This document shows, piece by piece, positions 14,456 to 22,700 of a stretch of 42,773 nt of DNA; within the stretch, counting starts at the first letter, position 1; each line of letters opens with the position of its first letter. The DNA is from Gemmatimonadota bacterium (GTDB lineage: Bacteria; Gemmatimonadota; Gemmatimonadetes; Longimicrobiales; Gaopeijiaceae): the NCBI GenBank assembly GCA_009840215.1, contig VXOC01000104.1, positions 1 to 42,773 on the forward strand, given 5' to 3'. The notes beneath the pieces were generated by a model that had not been told where the DNA came from, did no database searches, and saw only the letters and a list, made by a program, of their open reading frames with translations. Position numbers and translations under genes: made by a program.

Positions 14456-17400
14456 ATGAACAGACTCAAGCTACTGGCGGCAGCCATGTTGCTTGCGCTC
14501 CCGATCATCAGCGCATGCGGGGAGACTCCTCCTCCGCCTCCGCCGACCGGCTCGATTGACGGGCTGGTATCGATCGAGGGCCAGGGGATCGACGGAGTTT
14601 CCGTCACCCTTAGCAACGGCGCGACCGTCACCACGGCGAACGGAGGCATGTTCCGGTTCGACGGCGTCGAAGCCGGAGCATACACGGTCACCATCAGCAA
14701 CTACCCGGACGACGCGAGCTTCAACCAGACGTCGGCCGCGGCGACGATCGCCACGGACGGCGAGAACGTCACCGTCAACTTCCCGGGCACGTGGATCCGC
14801 ACTGCCGCCATCATGGGGGCAGTGACGGTCGAGAACGAGGGCCTCGGCGGTGTGACCGTCAAGCTCTCGGGCATGAGTGATTCCGAGACCCTGACGGACG
14901 GCAGCGGCCAATATGCGTTCAGCGGCCTGCGCGCGGGGAACTACACCGTGCAGATCTCGGGGTTCGACGAGGAGGACGTCGCCTTCGGCAGCACTTCGTC
15001 GACCGCGATGGTGGCCGTAGGCGAATCGAAGGTCGTCACCTTTGAGGGCACCTACCTGCGGAGCTCCGCGATCACCGGCCAGGTCACCGTCGAGAACAAC
15101 CCCCTCGAGGGCGTGACCGTCAGCCTGCAGGGCAGGGGCGAGGACCGGACCGCGACGACCAACGGCGCGGGCCAGTTCACCTTCGGCGAGCTGCGCCGGG
15201 GTGACTACTCCATCGGGATCACCAACCCCGACGCGGACGAGTACAGCTTCGAGGTGACGTCGAAGACCATCACGGTCGCGCACGGCGAAACCGCCAACGT
15301 TCCGTTCGAGGGTATCCTGCTGCGCACCGCATCGATCATCGGTACGGTCACGGTCGAGGGCACGGGACTCGGCGACGTCAAGGTCACGATCACCGGCGGA
15401 CCGGACGGCGAAGAGTTCGACGCGGTGACGAACGCTGCCGGACAGTTCTCTTTCACGCGCCTGCGCGCGGGTGAGTACTCGGTCGGCATCTCCGGCTTCG
15501 ACGACGACCTGTACGGCTTCGAAGTCACCACCTCGACGGTCACGGTCGAGCTCAAGGAGACGGCCACGGTGCCGTTCGAGGGCATCGATCTCCGCACGGC
15601 GGGGATCCAGGGCACGATCACGGTCGAGGGCCATCCGCTTCCCGGTGTGACGGTCACGGTGACCGGCGGCCCGAAGGACGAAGAGCACACCCGCGTCACC
15701 GACGACGCCGGCCACTACATGGTCGACCAGCTGCACGCCGGTGACTACGCGGTCGCGATCTCGGACTTCGACACCAACGAGTACGGGTTCGAAGCCACGA
15801 CGCGTACGGTCTCGGTCGGCCTGCGCGAGACGGCGACGGTTGCGTTCCAGGGCGACCTGCTGCGCACGGGTGGGATCAGCGGGCGGGTGGTGGTCGTGGA
15901 TCCGGACGTCGGCCTGGACGGCATCACGGTGACGCTTTCGGGCGACGCCGACATGACCGCGATGACAGCCGACGGCGGGCAGTACGCCTTCAGCGGCCTG
16001 GCCGAGGGCGACTACACGGTCGCGATCGAGGGCTGGGACGAGGTGGCGTACAACTTCGACATGACCGAAGTTGATCGGCATGTAGCCAAGGACGGTTCGG
16101 AGATCGTGAACTTCGAGGGCACGCACACGCGGACCGCTTCGGTCTCGGGGTACCTGTTCCTGGACGAGGTGGACGCCGACGGAATGCTCACCGAAGGCGA
16201 GCCTCCGCTCGCGATGACCGCTGAGATGATGACGGCGCTGGCGGAGGCAGGCATCCCCGGCGTCCCGTTGCTGCTGCAGGGCCCGGGTGTGAACGACGTG
16301 CAGTCCGGGTTCGTCATGCCGGACGGCTCCTACGCCTTCGAGAAGCTGATGGCGGGTTCGTACCGCGTGCTCGTCCACATGGATGCGGAGGGACTGGCGG
16401 AAGCGATCGCCCAGTTCGGCTTCCGCTTCGCGGGTGAACTCACCGGACAGGTGGTCAACGTGGACCCCGGGATGGCCGCCACCGTCAACTTCCCCTTCCG
16501 GATCGTCATGCAGACGATTTTCGCGGGCGCGGTAATGGGTAACGCCGAGGTCGCCACTCGGCTCCCGGTGCCGGGTGTGACCCTGTCGATGTACCCGACC
16601 GCCGAGGACGCGGACGACGGCACCAACATGCTCGGCGAGGCGTTGACCGACTCGACCGGCGTGGCGCGGTTCGACTTCGCGCGCGACATGGACATCGGTC
16701 CGGGCGGGCAGGGGACCGACCACCTGGTGTTCATCAAGGCCACCGGGATCACGCTGCCCGGCCTGGTGGTCTCCGAGAACGCACACATCGAGGTCGAGTA
16801 CGCGGCGGTCGACCGGGTCAGCAGGGCACCGGCGGCGGTGCGCATGCTGAACACGATCGCCAACTTCCAGTGGTGGGTGAAGAGCAACGCCAACGCCCGC
16901 GACGGTAACGAGTTCCTCGAAGGCTGGATGGCCACCAACGGTGTCGCGACCGACGCGGACGGTCTGGCCACCCTCACGGTCCCGGTCGACGTGGACAGTC
17001 TGCCGGTGACCTTCGAGGTCACGATGGCCGAAGAGCAGTCCGATAGCGTCGACATGGGCGAGGTGTGGACGCAGTCCGACACGCTCACGCATACCCACAC
17101 GGGTCTCGAGCATCCCTTGCAGCTGAGCGGTCTTCCAGCAGACCCGGCCGACCTGGGCGCCATCTACGTCACCTACGAGACGCAGAGGCTGGTGCTGGGC
17201 GTGTACCGCGAGACCGACGACTTCAACGGGTTCACCAACTACGTGAGCCCGGTCGTGGGCGGCGACCACAGGCCTGCCAACAGCACGGGCGCCGAGATGA
17301 CCGCCGAGCTGTTGGTGCGCGGCGATCGCAACCGTCTCGAGACCCTGGAGTACGACCACGACCTCGACGACGAGACCGACATGATCGAAGCCAGGGGCGA

Positions 17401-19603
17401 CTTCGGCGATGGCGGCCTGCTCACCTTCACGCACCTGCCCGCCGACGAAAGGATCACGGTCCGCTTCCGGATGGGCTCGTCGGACCGGGTCATGGTTTCG
17501 CCCTACGCGGACATCGAGACCTTCGGCGACGATCTCGACCTCGGCATGTCCCTGGGTTCCTTCGGCGCGATGAGCGGCGGCAGCCCCGAGGTGCGGCTCT
17601 GTTCGGCGTCGGCGGTCGACACGAGCGACGATTGGTGCGCCACCTACGGGTACCAGTGGGCGACCGGCGCGATCAGCGGCACGGTCGGCCTTCACAGCGG
17701 CAACAACATCTCCGTCGAGCCGACGACGGGCCAGGGCGCGTCCAGCATGAGCGACACCACCGGGGCCGGCGGCGACTACGCGTTGACCGGCCTGCAGGAC
17801 GGAACCTACGAGGCTACGGCCGCGAACAACGACGGCGACTACCGACTCAACGGCACTCCGACCCGATTGGATATCGAGGTGTACCACGACGAATTCGCCG
17901 ATGAAGAGGACGAAGACCAGGCGGATTCCGCCTGGGCCGGCCGAAGGGCGCAGATTACCGAGGACTGGGGTGTCACCAGAGTCGGCCTGAAGATCATGGG
18001 TTACGTCGCCAACGACGCCAATCGCGACAACCTGATTCGGGGCGACGAGGCGGTCGCCGGCGTCACATTGCGGCTCTTGACGGACGCGACGTTCTCCACG
18101 ACGACGGGTGCGCTGACCGGTGGCAAGGAGGTCACGACCACGGAGACCGACGCCAGCGGGTTCTACTCCTTCGATGCGCTTGACGGCGACGGTACCGAGT
18201 ATTGGGTCCACGCCGTCTCGACCGATGAATACTATGCGCTCCGTCAGCTTACGGGAGCCTGGAACGTCTCCGGAAGTCACGAGGCGTACGACTATCCGGC
18301 CCTGCCGGCTGCGCGCGACGTAAACAAGCCCTACTGGATACCCGAGTCGGCCAGCTCAGGTAACAACACGTTCGACGTTCCGGACGCGGAAGGGGACAAC
18401 TCAGGTACGCTGCTGGTGAACTTCGCCCTGGTCTACCGGAACGGGACGATCACGGGCAGCGTGATGAACATGAGCGGCTCCGGCGGTAACATCGATATCC
18501 GCGTCTACCGGTGCACCGAGTACGACACCGCAACGGGTGCCTGCACCCGCTCTACCACGGCGAATGAGTTGACAACCACCATGACCGGAGGATTCGAACT
18601 GCCGGGCGCGATGGAAGCCTGGTACGTCGCCGAGATCGAGGACCGGGGCTTTGGGGCGCCGTGCGTGGATGCCGACGGCGACCCGGACGATGACGCTACA
18701 CAGGATCACGACGACGACGCGGGCACCGACCCGGAATGTGTTCCGGCCGCCACGACCGTCTTGGCGCAGATCTCGGGTAGCCGGGACGCCGCGACCTTCG
18801 ACCCGCTGCACGTTTACAGCACGGCCGCGTCGGAGAACGACACGCTGGCCGACGGGGTGAGAGTGGCGTTCCGGGCCGTGGGCACAGACGACGCCGGCTA
18901 CAACGCTGCCGATACGGCGGACGCGGGTTGGACCCGCGTCGCGGGCGCAGCGACGACGGCGAACACGACCAGTCTCGGAACCATCAGCTGGGCCTCGGAG
19001 AGCGTCACCTTCGTGTACCCGACGAACGCGATCCCCACCGGTGCTTCAGTGCGGTACATGGTGGGCACCAGCACCACGGCGTGCGCGGGCAACACCTGCA
19101 CCCTGGAGGCCAACGAGACTCCCACCACCGCAACGGCCGTGGTAAACACCATCGAGGTCACGGTCACCGCGGCTAACGGGTACGACGACCACGTCTATTC
19201 GGTCTTGGTCGCGCGCGCGAATCCGGAGGACAACGAGCTGGGGACCACCAGGGTGCGGCGCCACAACGCCGACGACACCTATGCGGATGCGGGCGGTACC
19301 GGCACCTTCGCCGACCCGTACACGCTACAGACCGCAAGCTCAACGGTCACCTCGCTCAACCTGCACGTCAACCTGAAGAACCATGGTCTCTTGAACGATA
19401 ATGCCAGGTGCGCGCAGACGCTCATCGTCAGGAACAGCGCCGACGAGGAGGTCGAAGCCAGCCAGGACGACGAGGATGACATCTGCGGGAACGAGCGGTA
19501 CACGCTTACGGCGGCGGAGGGCGGTTCCCGCTACACGCTGCACGTGAGTTCGGAGGACGGGGTGGAGAAGGTGCACCACCTGGAGCTGACTCGAGGCTCC
19601 TAG
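14456..19603 (+). CDS. Giant repeat lipoprotein (Cna-B/carboxypeptidase-regulatory repeats)
   Basis: Surface-exposed or periplasmic lipoprotein of 1715 residues, likely structural or adhesive. The signal peptide ends in lipobox ISAC (Cys21), then a Pro-rich stalk. From about 33 to 550 come six tandem beta-sandwich repeats of about 86 residues. Each starts like GTVTVEG-x-LxGVTVT, has a GQYAFSGLRAGxY core and ends FEGxxLRTA, as in carboxypeptidase-regulatory/Cna-B domains. Larger variants follow, including one at about 550 (SGYLFLDEVDADGML) and an SdrD-B-like one near 1180 (MGYVANDANRDNLIRGDE). A very acidic stretch (DADGDPDDDATQDHDDDAG, about 1403-1421) resembles calcium-binding loops. The C-terminus has a cadherin-like beta-sandwich motif (NGYDDHVYSVLVARA, near 1575). 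It lacks an LPXTG or barrel. It heads the same-strand surface block. Confidence 0.82.
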   Translation: MNRLKLLAAAMLLALPIISACGETPPPPPPTGSIDGLVSIEGQGIDGVSVTLSNGATVTTANGGMFRFDGVEAGAYTVTISNYPDDASFNQTSAAATIATDGENVTVNFPGTWIRTAAIMGAVTVENEGLGGVTVKLSGMSDSETLTDGSGQYAFSGLRAGNYTVQISGFDEEDVAFGSTSSTAMVAVGESKVVTFEGTYLRSSAITGQVTVENNPLEGVTVSLQGRGEDRTATTNGAGQFTFGELRRGDYSIGITNPDADEYSFEVTSKTITVAHGETANVPFEGILLRTASIIGTVTVEGTGLGDVKVTITGGPDGEEFDAVTNAAGQFSFTRLRAGEYSVGISGFDDDLYGFEVTTSTVTVELKETATVPFEGIDLRTAGIQGTITVEGHPLPGVTVTVTGGPKDEEHTRVTDDAGHYMVDQLHAGDYAVAISDFDTNEYGFEATTRTVSVGLRETATVAFQGDLLRTGGISGRVVVVDPDVGLDGITVTLSGDADMTAMTADGGQYAFSGLAEGDYTVAIEGWDEVAYNFDMTEVDRHVAKDGSEIVNFEGTHTRTASVSGYLFLDEVDADGMLTEGEPPLAMTAEMMTALAEAGIPGVPLLLQGPGVNDVQSGFVMPDGSYAFEKLMAGSYRVLVHMDAEGLAEAIAQFGFRFAGELTGQVVNVDPGMAATVNFPFRIVMQTIFAGAVMGNAEVATRLPVPGVTLSMYPTAEDADDGTNMLGEALTDSTGVARFDFARDMDIGPGGQGTDHLVFIKATGITLPGLVVSENAHIEVEYAAVDRVSRAPAAVRMLNTIANFQWWVKSNANARDGNEFLEGWMATNGVATDADGLATLTVPVDVDSLPVTFEVTMAEEQSDSVDMGEVWTQSDTLTHTHTGLEHPLQLSGLPADPADLGAIYVTYETQRLVLGVYRETDDFNGFTNYVSPVVGGDHRPANSTGAEMTAELLVRGDRNRLETLEYDHDLDDETDMIEARGDFGDGGLLTFTHLPADERITVRFRMGSSDRVMVSPYADIETFGDDLDLGMSLGSFGAMSGGSPEVRLCSASAVDTSDDWCATYGYQWATGAISGTVGLHSGNNISVEPTTGQGASSMSDTTGAGGDYALTGLQDGTYEATAANNDGDYRLNGTPTRLDIEVYHDEFADEEDEDQADSAWAGRRAQITEDWGVTRVGLKIMGYVANDANRDNLIRGDEAVAGVTLRLLTDATFSTTTGALTGGKEVTTTETDASGFYSFDALDGDGTEYWVHAVSTDEYYALRQLTGAWNVSGSHEAYDYPALPAARDVNKPYWIPESASSGNNTFDVPDAEGDNSGTLLVNFALVYRNGTITGSVMNMSGSGGNIDIRVYRCTEYDTATGACTRSTTANELTTTMTGGFELPGAMEAWYVAEIEDRGFGAPCVDADGDPDDDATQDHDDDAGTDPECVPAATTVLAQISGSRDAATFDPLHVYSTAASENDTLADGVRVAFRAVGTDDAGYNAADTADAGWTRVAGAATTANTTSLGTISWASESVTFVYPTNAIPTGASVRYMVGTSTTACAGNTCTLEANETPTTATAVVNTIEVTVTAANGYDDHVYSVLVARANPEDNELGTTRVRRHNADDTYADAGGTGTFADPYTLQTASSTVTSLNLHVNLKNHGLLNDNARCAQTLIVRNSADEEVEASQDDEDDICGNERYTLTAAEGGSRYTLHVSSEDGVEKVHHLELTRGS

Positions 19604-19655
19604 GAACGCAGAGCCCTATCGCAGCCTCTTTTCTGACGACCCGCGGGAAGAGGTA

Positions 19656-19703
19656 GCGACGCACCCCCCGCCCGGCATCGATGCCGGACGGGGGATGCGT
19701 CGC
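19656..19703. terminator. 48-nt near-perfect palindrome
   Basis: The arms pair over 22 of 24 positions around the centre CATCGATG, giving a very stable cruciform or hairpin. It lies 52 nt after the giant lipoprotein stop and just upstream of the first fn3 autotransporter. It could terminate transcription by structure alone (there is no T-run), stabilise the upstream mRNA 3' end, or be a protein-binding site. Confidence 0.6.
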
Positions 19704-19750
19704 CGGGGACGAAGACGATCAATGTGCGGGACGGTACGAGGAAGGGTGGA

Positions 19751-22700
19751 ATGCTTGTGAAACCGCAGACTATCAGCGTCAAGTCCGTTTTTGTCCGTTG
19801 GAACCCACGGCGACCAACCACGCTACGAGTACGACAGAGGATGGCCTATGCCCTGTTGGTTCCACTCGCTTTCCAGGCGTCCGCAGCAAACGCAGAAAGC
19901 GGTGAGACCAATCCGCGGAATCGAGGCGACACTTCGGTCGTGGAGGCCCCGCCGAAGACCTCGATGAAACCGGCGGAGAGCACGGCGACAGCGCCGGGCG
20001 CGCCCGCGTTCTTTACAGCGACAGCTCTGTCCGACGTTTCAATCAGGCTGGATTGGCAGCCGCCTGCGGATACTGGCAGTTCCGCGCTGACGGGCTACGA
20101 GATCGAATGGACGTCGGACGGCCTCACCTGGACCGATCTGGTCGATCTGGACGACACGGAATTGACCTACACCGACACAAATAATGGACTATCAGCAGGT
20201 ACGGTCAGGGTTTACAGAATCTATGCCGTGAACCTTTCCGGCCCGGGAGAGGCCAATTTCACAAGCGCGGTCACATTCGGCGACGAGCCGGGCCCACCCA
20301 CCAATCTTGTGGCGACGGCAGACGGGCAAACGGCCATCGACCTGTCCTGGGACGCGCCGACGTACATCGGCAACAGCAGCCTCGTCGGCTATAAGATCGA
20401 GGTGAAAGGGCTGTTCACCTGGGACAATCTGGTTCAAAACACCAATTCGACCTCGACCACCTATAGGCACACCGGACTTACACCGGACACCACAGTCATT
20501 TACCGGGTACTTGCGATCAATGGCTCCGGGGAGGGGACTCCTTCGGGCGCTGTGGGCGCTACGACTGCCCCCGAGGGGACGCCCGGGCCTCCTACCAATC
20601 TGACCGCGATGGCGATCAGCTCGACGGCCATCGAGCTTTCGTGGGATGCGCCAGCCGATGAAGGGGATGGCAACGTTACCGGATATCGAATCGCACGACG
20701 GCTTCTGCCGATCGGTTCCTGGATGGTAATAGCCACCAACACCAATTCGACATCGACCACCCACACGGATACCGGAGTCGAACCCGATACCTCGTATCAG
20801 TACCGGGTGTCCGCCATCAATTCCGCAGGCACTGGAGACTGGTCGGCGACTGCCAACGCAACCACAAGAACCGGGCCTACACTTGGCGCACCAACCAACC
20901 TCACTGCCGAGGCGATAGACGAGACGACCATCGAGTTGAAGTGGGAGGCACCCTCGGAGACTGGAGGAAGTGCGATCAACGGCTACGTGATCCAAACATC
21001 CGTCGGTGACACCACGAGATGGACCCACGTGGCCCATACCGGCACAACAGATACCGAATACGTCCACGAGGGGGTCCAGCCGGGGACCACGCTGTACTAC
21101 CGAGTCTTGGCGCTCAACGCTGACGGTCGCGGGCCGCCCTCCAAAGCAGCACGCGTGACCACACCAATCGGGCCAGCTGCGCCTGGCCCACCCACCAACC
21201 TGACCACCTTTGTGCAGGACCAGACAACCATCGAGTTGGAGTGGGATGCCCCCGCGGACACGGGAAGCAGTGCGGTCGCCGGCTACCGGATCCAGACATC
21301 CGTAAACGACACCACGAACTGGACCCATGTGGCCAATACCGACTCAGATCCCTATTACCTCCACGAGGGGGTCCAGCCGGGAGCCACGCTGTATTACCGA
21401 GTGTTCGCGATCAATGCTGCCGGTGTCGGTCCACCCTCCGAAGTAGCAAGCGCGACCACAACCGTATCGGGCACGCCTGGCGCACCAACCGACCTCACCG
21501 CCGACGCGAATGACGCGACGACCATCGAGCTTAAGTGGGAGACCCCCACGGACGTCGGGAATAGTGCAATCACCGGTTACCGAATCGAAGTGTCCGAAGA
21601 CGGGGGTGGCAGCTGGGCCGACCTCGAAGACGACACGGAATCGGCGCAGACCGTTTACGAGCACACGGGGCTTCAGCCGGGCACCACCCGGCACTACCGC
21701 GTCTCGGCCATCAATGGGTCCGGCACGGGGCCTCCGTCAGATGTCGCATTCGCCACCACCACCGGAGGAGGTACGAGGTTGCCCGGACGTCCCACCAACC
21801 TCGTGGCAAATGCTGATGGGAGGACCACCATCGTTCTCGAATGGGACGAGCCCGCCGATCCGGGGAGCAGCCCGATCAGCGGCTACCGCATTGAAGTATC
21901 GCGGGACGGCGGCGCATCCTGGAACGATCGGGTGGCGAACACGAATTCGACGAACACCACATACCGGCACACGGGACTTCAACCCGGTTCGACCCGGCAC
22001 TACCGAGTGTCGGCGATCAATGCGAACGGGACGGGTACGGCTTCCGGGATAGCCCACGCTACAACGCCCACCGGTACCCTGGGGTCGCCAACCAGTCTGA
22101 CGGCCGAGGCTCGAGGTTCATCGCAGATAAACCTCTCCTGGAATGCGCCGACGGACGATGGGGGCTCGGCCATCACCGGCTACCGGATTGAGATCTCGAG
22201 CAATGGGGGTTCCTCATGGGTTGTCCTGGTGGCGAACACGGGTTCGACTACCACGACCTACGCTCACGCCGGTTTGGCGGCTGGTACGACCCGCCACTAC
22301 CGGGTGTCGGCGATCAACGCGAACGGGACCGGTCCGGTTTCCAACATCGCACACGCGACCACAGGAGGCGACGTTACCGGCTCACCGTCGAACCTGACGG
22401 CGACCGCGAACGGTTCATCGCAGATCGATCTTGCGTGGGCGGCGCCCGCCAATCAGGGCGGCTCGCTGGTTACCGGATACCGAATCGAGGTTGCGACACC
22501 AGACAATCCCACCTGGGCCACCCTGGTCGACAATACGGGTAGCACGGCGACGACGTATTCGCACACGAACCTTCCTCCGGCCAGTACCTGGAGCTACCGA
22601 GTGGCAGCGATCGGCTCGTCCGGTACGAGCCCAGCCTCCAAGTCGGCAACCGCGACGACCGATCCGGCAGTACCCGATCCACCAACGGAGCTCACGGCCG

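Noticed and set aside
14471-18280. 1269-codon - strand open frame opposite the giant lipoprotein gene
   Set aside because: Repeat-induced shadow frame: the sense strand has a signal peptide and recognisable domains, the antisense product has only periodic Arg/Asp/Val-rich sequence.
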